A program made the position numbers and the translations under genes. The notes under the pieces were generated by a model. That model had not been told where the DNA came from and ran no database searches. It saw only the letters and a program-made list of their open reading frames with translations. Below are positions 42,796 through 50,630 of a DNA stretch of 59,750 nt, in pieces (position 1 is the stretch's first letter; each line of letters begins with the position of its first letter). The stretch lies in contig JAHFCO010000011.1 in NCBI GenBank assembly GCA_023249475.1, forward strand, positions 1 through 59,750, given 5' to 3'. Source of the DNA: Bacillota bacterium. GTDB lineage: Bacteria; Bacillota_I; Bacilli_A; Erysipelotrichales; Erysipelotrichaceae.

Positions 42796-43885
42796 ATTTT
42801 TTCTCCCCCTGTTTTGTTCCCAAATTTCTGTAGATTTCTAGCAACTTCATGAAAATTTCGCTTGCCCTGTAGTCCCTTTTAACCTTCTCAACATTCCATC
42901 TCGAAATTTCAGTTCTCTTTTCTTTTGATTTGAGTGCAGTTATTGCTTCTACAAGAGCTTCTACTTCAGCCGAATTGAGTAATATACCGCCTTGGTCTTC
43001 GATCATTGACTGATTTGCTCCGACTGAAGTCGTAATAATTGGAACCCCTCTAGCCATTGCTTCCAGCAATGCATTTGAAAACCCTTCAGTGTGTGTTGGG
43101 AATAAAAAAACATCTGAATTGTCAAGCAATGACTTGACTTCGTCCTTGCTGATTATTCCAAGAAATTCGACATTTCTAGGACAATCTTGATTAATTGATC
43201 TGTCTGATATTGGGCCGGCCAAGCTATATTTAATATCGGGGGTCTTTCGTGCAACCTCAATTATTTCGAAAATACCTTTTGATTTCCTAACATGCCCTAT
43301 AAACGATACTCTGTGAATATCATCCGAGATGACTTTATCTTCGTTAATTAAAAAATCATCCTCAATGAAATTCGCGACAATTATGGATTCAAGCCCTGTT
43401 TGACTTTCCATAAAGTCTTTGGAATTTGAATTTAGCACCAAATTGACAGAAGCAGATTTTGCTAGTTTTCGAAAGGCTATGGATTGAAATTTCCTTTTCC
43501 CAATCTGGTCCTCAATGTTGCACCTATAATGGACAACAAGTTTTACTCTATTAATTCGTACGATTTGTGCAGATAAGTAATCTCTGAAAATGCCCATGCG
43601 CCCGCAAGGAGTGTTTAGATGAACTACTGTGGGCTTATAGGTTGAGATTTTCATTTGAAGCCTTCCAATTACACTTATTGTTCGAAGAATTTCGTCCAGA
43701 ATATTAGCTTTTGCATTTATGTTTTCTTTTCTTTTTCCAGTAACTGCAATATTTACGATATTGACGCTAACATCGAATTTCTTGGCTGATACTAAAAATT
43801 CTTTTGTCCAAGATGCTATTCCTCCTGCAGGAGGAGGTAATGGCGAAACCAGTAACACTCTTACATTTCTGTTTGACTCACTCAT
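42770..43885 (-). CDS. Glycosyltransferase family 4 protein
   Basis: A 371-residue GT4 enzyme: N-terminal V-L-L-V-S-P-L-P-P-P-A-G-G-I-A-S-W glycine loop; C-terminal H-T-E-G-F-S-N-A-L-L-E-A-M-A-R-G-V-P with an intact EX7E. It transfers a sugar to the growing lipid-linked repeat unit on the cytosolic face. GGAGGGAAATC precedes the ATG. First enzymatic gene after loaP. Confidence 0.92.
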   Translation of the reverse strand: MSESNRNVRVLLVSPLPPPAGGIASWTKEFLVSAKKFDVSVNIVNIAVTGKRKENINAKANILDEILRTISVIGRLQMKISTYKPTVVHLNTPCGRMGIFRDYLSAQIVRINRVKLVVHYRCNIEDQIGKRKFQSIAFRKLAKSASVNLVLNSNSKDFMESQTGLESIIVANFIEDDFLINEDKVISDDIHRVSFIGHVRKSKGIFEIIEVARKTPDIKYSLAGPISDRSINQDCPRNVEFLGIISKDEVKSLLDNSDVFLFPTHTEGFSNALLEAMARGVPIITTSVGANQSMIEDQGGILLNSAEVEALVEAITALKSKEKRTEISRWNVEKVKRDYRASEIFMKLLEIYRNLGTKQGEKKFELRRENS

Positions 43886-44209
43886 GATTTCCCTCCAATT
43901 GTTGAATCACATTTACTCCACCAATATAGCGATCTCCACTAATAAGCATTTAATTAAGTACTACAATATCCCAACAGCTATTAACTTAACTATAATAGCA
44001 CATACAACAGATTACTTTTTAGCTTTATTTCAAACAACGCAAACCGTGTTTGACTTTATCATATCTTGACATTTCACTATAAGCGATTTCGTAATGGTAG
44101 TAATTTCCATAACTGTTCATATTTTCAATTATATTATTCAAGAAATATAGGCAAATCTTATAACATAAATCTGCCGCAACGTGCCTTGACAACGATTGCG
44201 GGATTCATT
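43886..44209 (-). promoter_or_regulatory. 324-base gap with extended -10 promoter
   Basis: No gene is seen. It contains an extended -10 TGCTATTAT on the minus strand (43992-44000), which would start a leader of about 100 bases for the cassette, and the hairpin at 44174-44201. The rest is AT-rich spacer. Confidence 0.5.
44174..44201 (-). other. Hairpin after loaP, candidate antitermination signal
   Basis: CCGCAA (44174-44179) and TTGCGG (44196-44201) form a GC-rich stem, extended inward by CG/CG across a mismatch, in otherwise AT-rich DNA. There is no U-run after it on the minus strand, so it does not look like a terminator. LoaP proteins act through an RNA hairpin in the transcript they control; this is a candidate by position only. 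Confidence 0.4.
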
Positions 44210-44731
44210 TTAACTTGTTTTTGAGAGGATTTCACAAGCAACTTTTATTCTTTGAACTTCTCCGAACATATGCACGCATAATTCTGCTAATCGCTTATGC
44301 CGATCTATTCGGATGATTTCGCTTTCTCGTCCAGCAAGAGGTCCTTCCGTGATTCTCACCCTGTCACCATAGATTAATCCATATGACGGTTCGATGATTC
44401 TACCGGGACTTGTGTATTTCTCAATGAATGCACGCTCATGAGGTAAGATTGATTCAGTACCTAGGTGATCATGTTCCAACAAACGCAAGACACCTTCAAG
44501 TGGTTTGATGTATGCGTTGGCATATGACTTAAACTCAACATAATCCATATCTGTCTCAACAATGATATATCCTTTAAATAATGGTTCAACGACCCGCAAT
44601 GCACTCCCTTTCTTACGATGGAAGATGGCTCGTTTGGGTGTAAATGCATTAATCTTGGAGTCGCTGTTGATTTTTTGCAGGATCTTCTCTTCTCTTCCCA
44701 CAAGAACTTGAAATACATGCCAATTTTTGAT
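44210..44731 (-). CDS. loaP: LoaP-type NusG paralogue, processive antiterminator
   Basis: A protein of about 173 residues with NGN domain (about 3-110) and KOW domain (about 120-165; Y-G-D-R-V-R-I-T-E-G-P-L-A-G-R-E). The conserved first NGN strand (K-N-W-H-V-F-Q-V-L-V-G-R-E-E-K) is encoded upstream of the first standard start (GTG at 44701). Translation therefore probably begins at AUC, 44731, which has GGGGGTG five bases upstream and an in-frame stop five codons earlier. LoaP proteins load on RNA polymerase at long exopolysaccharide or antibiotic operons; here it heads the AT-rich cassette. Confidence 0.85.
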   Translation of the reverse strand: MKNWHVFQVLVGREEKILQKINSDSKINAFTPKRAIFHRKKGSALRVVEPLFKGYIIVETDMDYVEFKSYANAYIKPLEGVLRLLEHDHLGTESILPHERAFIEKYTSPGRIIEPSYGLIYGDRVRITEGPLAGRESEIIRIDRHKRLAELCVHMFGEVQRIKVACEILSKTS

Positions 44732-44764
44732 GGTAACACCCCCCTAATACGTGATAAATGGATT

Positions 44765-44890
44765 ATTCCCTATGAAAAATAAAAAACAGCATGCGCTGTT
44801 CATAAGCACAGCACACAAAGAGACCTCCGTGTGGTGCGTTGGCTATTTATGTTCCCCACACTTCGCTTCCCCACGAAGTTATTCCTATAA
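44765..44890 (-). promoter_or_regulatory. Attenuator-like leader of loaP
   Basis: Minus strand, 3' end: terminator AACAGC-GCAT-GCTGTT (44785-44800) followed by TTTTATTTTT. The same ACAGC arm (44795-44799) can instead pair with GCTGT (44808-44812), giving a mutually exclusive antiterminator. Further upstream are GCAC-CACAC / GTGTG-CTGTGC and ACTTCG-TGGGGAAG-CGAAGT stems. A weak TATTAT -10 lies near 44890. Overall this looks like conditional termination before loaP; no known riboswitch class was recognised. Confidence 0.55.
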
Positions 44891-44992
44891 TATGCAAAGA
44901 AGGATGCTAAATGAACATACAATAAGTGTGATAATTTGAAAACAAGAGTAATTATTGAAGTGGGTTGATTTTTGGACATTATTAAATGTTGC

Positions 44993-45022
44993 GAAATAAA
45001 ACCCAAGAGGATGTCTTGGGTT
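44993..45022 (-). terminator. Intrinsic terminator after the 45021 glycosyltransferase
   Basis: Minus-strand AACCCAAGA-CATCC-TCTTGGGTT (45000-45022) followed by TTATTT; overlaps the stop codon. It marks the junction between the GC-rich block and the AT-rich cassette. Confidence 0.88.
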
Positions 45023-46214
45023 ACTTGAAAGCTTCGAGTTGCTTGACGGAACGGCTGACGGTGAATTCCTGTTCGATGAGACGACGTCCGTTTTGGCCTT
45101 GGAATACGAGCGAATCGCTTTTGGCCATGGCTTCGATCTTCTTGAAGAATTCATCTTCGTTTGCGGAGGACACCCATTCCCCGAGATTGTTCGCCTGGAT
45201 GAGGTCTTTGAGGTCGGTGTTTTCATCCGTGGCGGCCAAGACCGGTTTGGCGTACTCCATGTAGGAAAGAATCCGCGAGGGATAGTTGGGGATGGTGAAG
45301 CATGGATCCAGGATGATGAGTCCCACATCGCATTCCTTGGTGATCTGTTCGTACTTGTCACGGGCGAGATTGTTGATGAGGAGTGCGTTTGTAATCTCGT
45401 TGTCTTTGATGGCGGTTTCAAGGATATGACGATCGGTTCCCCTTCCCACAAAGAGAAAGAAGATGTCCGGATTGTCTTTGAAACGAAGGATGGCTTTCTT
45501 CAGGAGTTGAACGTATTGGGGACGTCCCATGTTTCCACCGAAGAGAAAGACACGGGCGTTGGTGGGGATGTTTAGTTCCTTACGCATCGTAAATTCTTGG
45601 GTTTGGTACGCTTGGGTGATGTGTTTCGTGTTGGGGAAGATTTCAAGTTTCTTTGGATCCAGTTGAGGATTGTGTTTCAGGATGTAGTCGAGATTGGCTT
45701 GCGACATGACTCCGATCTTATCCGCGGTTTGGTAGAGGAATTTCTCTTGATGATGGAAGTAGGTATAGAGAAGTCCGTTCTTCCTCATCATGCCTAAATC
45801 CACCGCATTCTGGGGGAAGATGTCCTTCAGCATCAAATAGCTCTTCGTCTTGAATTGCTTCTTCGCCCAGGAGACAAGCTTCGCATTGGTGATGGGCGGG
45901 GCTTCGAAGAGGATCAGGTCGAAGGATTTGTTTGATAGATGCTCCTTGATCCCTTTCTTCATACGGGAAGGGATACGAAGCATCGTCAGCCCCTTTTCGA
46001 TCAAGTTGACATCGTAGTAGTTCCCCGTCACGATGCGCAGCACGTCGAAGCCACGCTCGTTTTGGAGGGTGGTGGAAGAGAGGTTGCGTTTCTGTTCGGA
46101 CACGGCGACGAGGATCTCATGACCGGCCTCATGGAGGGCGCTGGCGAGATCGGTGTAGATCGTCGCCCCTTTGTCGGGACTGGGGAAGGATGTGGCGATG
46201 TAGAGGATTCTCAT
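45021..46214 (-). CDS. Glycosyltransferase (GT4-like, WbuB/WcaI-type)
   Basis: A 397-residue GT-B enzyme. N-terminal I-L-Y-I-A-T-S-F-P-S-P-D-K-G; C-terminal F-L-F-G-G-N-M-G-R-P-Q-Y and P-S-R-I-L-S-Y-M-E-Y-A-K-P-V-L-A. The start at 46214 follows AGAGGATCGTGAA and overlaps the acetyltransferase stop by four bases. Last gene of the GC-rich block. Confidence 0.88.
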   Translation of the reverse strand: MRILYIATSFPSPDKGATIYTDLASALHEAGHEILVAVSEQKRNLSSTTLQNERGFDVLRIVTGNYYDVNLIEKGLTMLRIPSRMKKGIKEHLSNKSFDLILFEAPPITNAKLVSWAKKQFKTKSYLMLKDIFPQNAVDLGMMRKNGLLYTYFHHQEKFLYQTADKIGVMSQANLDYILKHNPQLDPKKLEIFPNTKHITQAYQTQEFTMRKELNIPTNARVFLFGGNMGRPQYVQLLKKAILRFKDNPDIFFLFVGRGTDRHILETAIKDNEITNALLINNLARDKYEQITKECDVGLIILDPCFTIPNYPSRILSYMEYAKPVLAATDENTDLKDLIQANNLGEWVSSANEDEFFKKIEAMAKSDSLVFQGQNGRRLIEQEFTVSRSVKQLEAFK

Positions 46215-46951
46215 TTCACGATCCTCTTGGGCCAGTAATGGTACACGGAGGCGCAACTCACCGGTTGAAAACCGACGCGGGTATAAAAGCGGATCCCGTC
46301 GATGTTGTCGGCTTGCGTGCCGACATGGATTTTTTGGAGTTGATGTTCTACGGCGAAACGGTTCAAGGCATCGACCATCGATTTCCCGACATGTTGCCCC
46401 TGGTAGTCCTTGGCGACGGCGATGAGTTCGATCGTCGCCTTCTTTTCCTTCTGGTCGATGGAAAACAAGGTGTATCCGGCGACGTGGGATTGACGCTTGG
46501 TGACGATGAAGAACTTGTCTTCCCGCTCAAACGCGTTCTTTGTCCAGTTCAGATAGATTTGACCGGCCTGGGGTTGGGGAAGATAGGGGTCGTTGAAAAA
46601 GCGGGAATAACGGAAGGAAGACGAAGCGATCGCGATGATTTCCTCATCGCGAGGAAGGGATGATGAAATCAGGGTGTCGGGATCCGAGTCTTGCGGAAGC
46701 GTGACGTTCATTTCGAACTGGAGGTTGACGTCGGTAAGGAAAGCGGTCGTCGCTTCACCCAACCACCGGTTATTCATCTTGTCATCGCTTTGGTTGGTGA
46801 TGGTTACGAATTCATAGGTGGATGCGAAATCGAGGAGGGTTCGGTACTCGGAAGAAGAGAGCGGGTGATGCAGGATCACACGTGCGCTGGGGACCTTGAA
46901 ATACTCCGTGTCCCAGTCCAGCGAAAGCAAGGTCACGTTGTTTTCGCTCAT
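46211..46951 (-). CDS. WecD-like GNAT sugar N-acetyltransferase
   Basis: A 246-residue protein. The N-terminal L-D-W-D-T-E-Y-F-K-V-P is the WecD-type L-x-W-D-S-x-F-F signature; the C-terminal GNAT domain has V-A-K-D-Y-Q-G-Q-H-V-G-K-S-M as acetyl-CoA loop and ends with F-Y-T-R-V-G-F. WecD acetylates the 4-amino group of dTDP-4-amino-4,6-dideoxygalactose; here the neighbours (DegT aminotransferase, CapD dehydratase) suggest a UDP-4-amino-4,6-dideoxy-GlcNAc substrate, the job PglD does elsewhere. Overlaps both neighbours by four bases. Confidence 0.85.
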   Translation of the reverse strand: MSENNVTLLSLDWDTEYFKVPSARVILHHPLSSSEYRTLLDFASTYEFVTITNQSDDKMNNRWLGEATTAFLTDVNLQFEMNVTLPQDSDPDTLISSSLPRDEEIIAIASSSFRYSRFFNDPYLPQPQAGQIYLNWTKNAFEREDKFFIVTKRQSHVAGYTLFSIDQKEKKATIELIAVAKDYQGQHVGKSMVDALNRFAVEHQLQKIHVGTQADNIDGIRFYTRVGFQPVSCASVYHYWPKRIVK

Positions 46952-47556
46952 CCCTGTTTCTCCTTTTGCTCTTCCACGAACACGCCCCGTTTCAAGACGA
47001 TCGTTTCAATCGTCTTGAAGAAGATCTTGACGTCGAGTGCGAAAGACAGATGGTCCACATAATAGACATCGTTCTTCAGGCGTTCTTTCCATGCGGCGGA
47101 ATTGCGGTAGTAGGCTTGGTTATATCCGGTGATACCGGGGAGGACATCCAATTTACGGATCTCGTCGCCCACGTACATCTTGATGTGTTCGGGAAGATCC
47201 GGACGGGGGCCGATGATGGACATGTCCCCTTTCAGGATGTTTAAAATCTGGGGGGTCTCGTCCAGGCTGGTCTTGCGGATGAATTTCCCGACTCTCGTCA
47301 ATCTTGGATCGTCTTCCGCATTGAAGGTGGATCCGTCTTCGTTGCGCAGGTCGGGCGCATTGGTTTTCATGGAACGGAACTTATACATCTTGTAGATTCT
47401 TCCCTTCTTGCCTAAGCGGGAAGCGTTGTAGAAGAGAGGGCCTTTGTCATCGAGGTAAAGGATCGGACCCAAAAGGACGAGGATGAGGAGAAAGAAAGGA
47501 AGACCGACCAATGCGATCCCCACATCCACCACGCGTTTAAAGAAGTTACGGTACAC
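46948..47556 (-). CDS. Initiating sugar-1-phosphate transferase (PglC/WcaJ family)
   Basis: A 202-residue monotopic phosphoglycosyl transferase of the short PglC type: one N-terminal hydrophobic re-entrant helix (about 10-35), then Y-K-M-Y-K-F-R-S-M, the D-E-x-P-Q-I-L-N (here D-E-T-P-Q) catalytic motif and S-I-I-G-P-R-P-D-L-P. It attaches the first sugar phosphate to undecaprenyl phosphate. GTG at 47556 with GGGGGTG six bases upstream is preferred over a GTG three codons earlier that lies in that site. Confidence 0.93.
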   Translation of the reverse strand: MYRNFFKRVVDVGIALVGLPFFLLILVLLGPILYLDDKGPLFYNASRLGKKGRIYKMYKFRSMKTNAPDLRNEDGSTFNAEDDPRLTRVGKFIRKTSLDETPQILNILKGDMSIIGPRPDLPEHIKMYVGDEIRKLDVLPGITGYNQAYYRNSAAWKERLKNDVYYVDHLSFALDVKIFFKTIETIVLKRGVFVEEQKEKQG

Positions 47557-47571
47557 CTTGTTCACCCCCGG

Positions 47572-48768
47572 TTAGTTCAGGATTTCGTGGAGGCAATCAC
47601 AGACGTAATCCACGTCTTCATCGCTCAATAAGGTGTGCAGCGGAAGCGTGATTTCATTTTTGTACAGGTTGAAGGCGTTGGGGAAATCCTTGATGTCGAA
47701 ACCCAGGTTCTTATAGGCGCTATGCATTGGAAGGGGTTTGTAATGGACGTTGGTGGAAACCCCCATCTCCGCCATCTTTTCGATGACTTCGTTGCGGAAG
47801 GCTTCGTCTTTACCATTGAGACGCATGAGATACAGATGCCCGCTAGAATTTGAATCATTACGATAATGATTGAGGACGGAAACATCCAGATCGGCTAACC
47901 GGCGGTCATAGTGTTCGATCAGTTCTTTCCTGCGCTCCAGGATGCCTTGATAGCGTTTGAATTGAACCAAGCCTAAGGAAGCGACGATATCCGTCATGTT
48001 GCACTTGAAATAGGGGGCGACGATATCGTATTCCCAGGAACCCGGTTTGGTCTTGGCCAGGGCGTCCTTGGATTGTCCATGCAAGGAAAGAAGCATGAAT
48101 TGCTTATAGACGTCCTCGTCGTCGATGCCTTGGATGGGACGCCACGTCACCATCCCGCCTTCCGCCGTCGTCAGATTCTTCACGGCGTGGAAGGAGAAGG
48201 ACGTAAAGTCCGCGACTTCCCCGCTCATCTTGCCTTTATAGGTCGCTCCGATGGAATGCGCCGCATCCGCGACGATGATCACGCGGTTGAATTTGGCTTG
48301 CAGTTCGTTGCTCGGGGTGAACAGATCCTTCTTGGATTCAAGGATCTCATAAATCCGGTCATAGTCGACCATGACCCCCCCGATATCCACCGGGATGATC
48401 GCTTTCGTCTTGTTTGTGATGGCGTTTGCGATCGCCGTGTAGTCGATGTCCACGGAATCCTTCTCGCAATCCACCAACACGATCTTCGCCCCGACATGGT
48501 CGATGACGCTGGCGGAAGCGGAATAGGTATAGGCGCTGGTGATGACTTCATCCCCCGGGCCGATCCCCAATAAGCGTAGTGTAAGCTCCATGCACGCCGT
48601 CGCCGAGTTCATCGCGACCGCCTTGCCCGTATGACAGTATTCCGCGATTTGACGCTCGAAGAGCTTGGTTTTCGGTCCGGTGGTGATCCAACCGGAGCGT
48701 AGCGTATCGACGACTTCGTCGATTTCTTCTTGCGTTACATCGGGGGGTGAGAATGGAATGTTTTTCAT
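47572..48768 (-). CDS. DegT/DnrJ/EryC1 sugar aminotransferase (PglE/PseC-like)
   Basis: A 398-residue PLP enzyme. The PLP lysine is in S-F-H-A-V-K-N-L-T-T-A-E-G-G, preceded by V-A-D-A-A-H-S-I-G-A. N-terminal I-P-F-S-P-P-D-V-T-Q-E-E-I-D and G-W-I-T-T-G-P match UDP-4-keto-6-deoxy-GlcNAc aminotransferases. An insert at about 155-170 (S-K-K-D-L-F-T-P-S-N) is longer than usual. AAGGAGACACC precedes the ATG. It begins the 48.8-45.0 kb transcription unit, behind an attenuator-like leader. Confidence 0.93.
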   Translation of the reverse strand: MKNIPFSPPDVTQEEIDEVVDTLRSGWITTGPKTKLFERQIAEYCHTGKAVAMNSATACMELTLRLLGIGPGDEVITSAYTYSASASVIDHVGAKIVLVDCEKDSVDIDYTAIANAITNKTKAIIPVDIGGVMVDYDRIYEILESKKDLFTPSNELQAKFNRVIIVADAAHSIGATYKGKMSGEVADFTSFSFHAVKNLTTAEGGMVTWRPIQGIDDEDVYKQFMLLSLHGQSKDALAKTKPGSWEYDIVAPYFKCNMTDIVASLGLVQFKRYQGILERRKELIEHYDRRLADLDVSVLNHYRNDSNSSGHLYLMRLNGKDEAFRNEVIEKMAEMGVSTNVHYKPLPMHSAYKNLGFDIKDFPNAFNLYKNEITLPLHTLLSDEDVDYVCDCLHEILN

Positions 48769-48881
48769 GGTGTCTCCTTCAAGTTCATAGGATCGCGAAA
48801 GATGCCTTCGATATCCTGTTCTATTTTATCACTCTTCTTACGATAATGCGAAAAATCAAGGCAGGTTGTGGAAAGCTTCCC

Positions 48882-48925
48882 TGAAAAAATAAATCCCACC
48901 TCAATGTGGGGGGGAGGTGGGATTT
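48882..48925 (-). terminator. Terminator/attenuator in the aminotransferase leader
   Basis: Minus-strand AAATCCCACCTC (48914-48925) pairs perfectly with GAGGTGGGATTT (48891-48902), C-rich loop, followed by ATTTTTTC. It lies between the flippase gene and the aminotransferase, downstream of the promoter at 49020-49048, so it terminates either the upstream operon or the leader itself. Confidence 0.85.
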
Positions 48926-48936
48926 CTCTTATGTTG

Positions 48937-48973
48937 TAGACCGGTCTATGGGTGGGGGGGAAGTACCGGTCTA
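48937..48973 (-). other. Second C-loop hairpin in the aminotransferase leader
   Basis: TAGACCGGT (48965-48973 read on minus) and ACCGGTCTA (48937-48945) form nine perfect pairs around a 19-base loop containing seven C. Its right arm is itself palindromic (TAGACCGGTCTA), so alternative folding or a DNA-binding dimer is possible. The loop resembles the C-rich loop of the neighbouring terminator. Confidence 0.6.
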
Positions 48974-49019
48974 GTCCGAAGATTATTGATCGGATTGTTC
49001 GAGACACAAGAGCATTTTC

Positions 49020-49048
49020 ATATTACACTAACCGATATTCCGTTTCAA
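49020..49048 (-). promoter_or_regulatory. Promoter in the flippase-aminotransferase gap
   Basis: Minus-strand TTGAAA (49043-49048), 17 bases, TAATAT (49020-49025). It would start a leader of about 240 bases holding the two hairpins above, before the aminotransferase. The remainder of the 48769-49091 gap has no gene. Confidence 0.6.
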
Positions 49049-49091
49049 GTAAAATCGCATACTTTCAGTTGGATTTAGTGAAAATTCGGGA

Positions 49092-50630
49092 TTACTCGAC
49101 TTCTTTTTTCTTGAAGAAACGGGCGAACGGTTTGAAGGTGCGGATACGGTGCCGTTCACTTGAATTCAGCATGAAGACAAAGCCGATGCCAAGACCGAAG
49201 ACGGCCATCGCCATGGCGCTGGCCCCGAGGGTAAGCCAGGAAGACGAAGGAAGGAAACGATGCAGGACCAAGAACGAAGCAATCAATAAAGCCATGTAGA
49301 CGAGGCTTTTGATGATGGAAGGATAAACCGTGGAAGGTTTTGTGTTAAGGCAATGGGAGGCGTACATCGGAACGAAGACAAGATAGCGCAAGACCTCCAA
49401 CACGCTGCTGACCCCGGCGATCGCAAACAAGCCAAGATCCGTCGTCTTCAATAGAACAAGCACCAAGAGGAGGTTCAGCGAACCGGTGATGAACACGGAG
49501 AAAGACGCCCACTTCAGCTTGTTGGTGATGGTGAAGACATAGAAGAGGGGCATCAGTCCGAAGCCGGCGATCATCTGACCCATGGTCAGGATCGCGAGGA
49601 GGTTCAGTTCGCTTCCGGCGACGGAGGGGACCCAGAGACGGAAGAACGCGGGCGCGAGCGCGATGAATCCCGCGATGGGGATGCCCGTGAGGACGGCCGT
49701 GATCTTGAGGGTATAGAGAAGTTCGCTCAGGAAGGCCTCGCGGCTCTCCTTCGCGAAAAGGATCGTCAGATGCGGGTTGAACGCCGTGGGGACGACGTTG
49801 ATGAGGACTTGCAAGGCTAGAGGAGCGGTCTTCGCCACCGCGAGGATGCCGGCGGCGGAAGCCCCCAACATGACGTTGGCGATCAAGAGATCCAGACCCG
49901 TCAACAAGACGCTGCTCAATTGACTGAATGAATTCCAGAAGCCCGAGATGAAGATTTCCTTGGCGTAGTCCCAACGGAAGTAGTGCCATTTGATTTTGAC
50001 TTGCGGAATCAGTTTGATGGCGGAGATGAAGTGCAGGATGTCCTGCACCAAGAGCGTCAGCATGACCGAGAGGCCGATGAAGGAGACGCGGGGGCTGGCC
50101 AGGGAGAAACACACGATGATGACCAAAACGCGGGTGATCGTCCCGGAGATGTTGATGGCGCTGTTGACATCCAGGCGGTTGGTGCTGAAGGAAGCCACGG
50201 AGAAGACGTTGGTGGAGACCCCCAGGATGAACCCGATGAAGATGAAGATGAACAGATAGCGGACGTCGGTCAGAATATTTCCCGGGACATCGATCAGACG
50301 GTCGATGTAGATGACCAGGAAGACGCAGATGATCGTACTGATCACGGCGAGCAGGATGTTGGTATAGAAGGCGGCACTATAGTACTTGCTGGCGGAATCC
50401 ACGTCGTTCTGATGGAGCTTGATCGTCACGAAACGCGAGGTCATCGCGGACATCGAGACCGTGAAGATCGACATGTACTGGACGAAGTTGTTGGAGAGCG
50501 GGACGAAGGCATAGGCTTCCTTCCCGATGCTTTCGACGATGTAGGGCGTGAGGAAGAAACTCACGAACAAGGAAACCGCGACGGAGAGGAAGTTGGCCGC
50601 GATGTTGAGGGCGACTTGGCGGCTTTTCAT
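49092..50630 (-). CDS. Wzx-type oligosaccharide flippase
   Basis: A 512-residue MOP-superfamily membrane protein with 12-14 segments. It starts S-R-Q-V-A-L-N-I-A-A-N-F-L-S-V and has the polysaccharide-synthase pattern A-A-G-I-L-A-V-A-K-T-A-P in the second half. It flips undecaprenyl-linked repeat units outward for Wzy polymerisation. The start at 50630 follows GGGGAAGCCCG and overlaps the next gene by four bases; longer in-frame readings run into that gene and are rejected. Only flippase in the window. Confidence 0.93.
   Translation of the reverse strand: MKSRQVALNIAANFLSVAVSLFVSFFLTPYIVESIGKEAYAFVPLSNNFVQYMSIFTVSMSAMTSRFVTIKLHQNDVDSASKYYSAAFYTNILLAVISTIICVFLVIYIDRLIDVPGNILTDVRYLFIFIFIGFILGVSTNVFSVASFSTNRLDVNSAINISGTITRVLVIIVCFSLASPRVSFIGLSVMLTLLVQDILHFISAIKLIPQVKIKWHYFRWDYAKEIFISGFWNSFSQLSSVLLTGLDLLIANVMLGASAAGILAVAKTAPLALQVLINVVPTAFNPHLTILFAKESREAFLSELLYTLKITAVLTGIPIAGFIALAPAFFRLWVPSVAGSELNLLAILTMGQMIAGFGLMPLFYVFTITNKLKWASFSVFITGSLNLLLVLVLLKTTDLGLFAIAGVSSVLEVLRYLVFVPMYASHCLNTKPSTVYPSIIKSLVYMALLIASFLVLHRFLPSSSWLTLGASAMAMAVFGLGIGFVFMLNSSERHRIRTFKPFARFFKKKEVE

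Larger units (their letters stand above)
35450..44990. mobile_element. AT-rich polysaccharide cassette, probably horizontally acquired
   Basis: Base composition drops abruptly near 35.45 kb and rises again near 44.99 kb, while genes on both sides keep the GC-rich third positions of the rest of the window. The segment holds eight minus-strand genes (LCP protein, acyltransferase, Wzy-like, two glycosyltransferases, epimerase, dehydrogenase, LoaP). No transposase, integrase or flanking direct repeat was found, so the route of entry, for example homologous exchange of a cps block, is inference. Confidence 0.75.

Noticed and set aside
35430-45020. Transposase, integrase or terminal repeats bounding the AT-rich cassette
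   Set aside because: No such gene or matching end sequences were found when the two junctions were compared.
49345-50112. 255-codon minus-strand frame inside the flippase gene
   Set aside because: Out-of-frame shadow of the Wzx coding sequence with Pro/Arg/His-rich content and no membrane segments.
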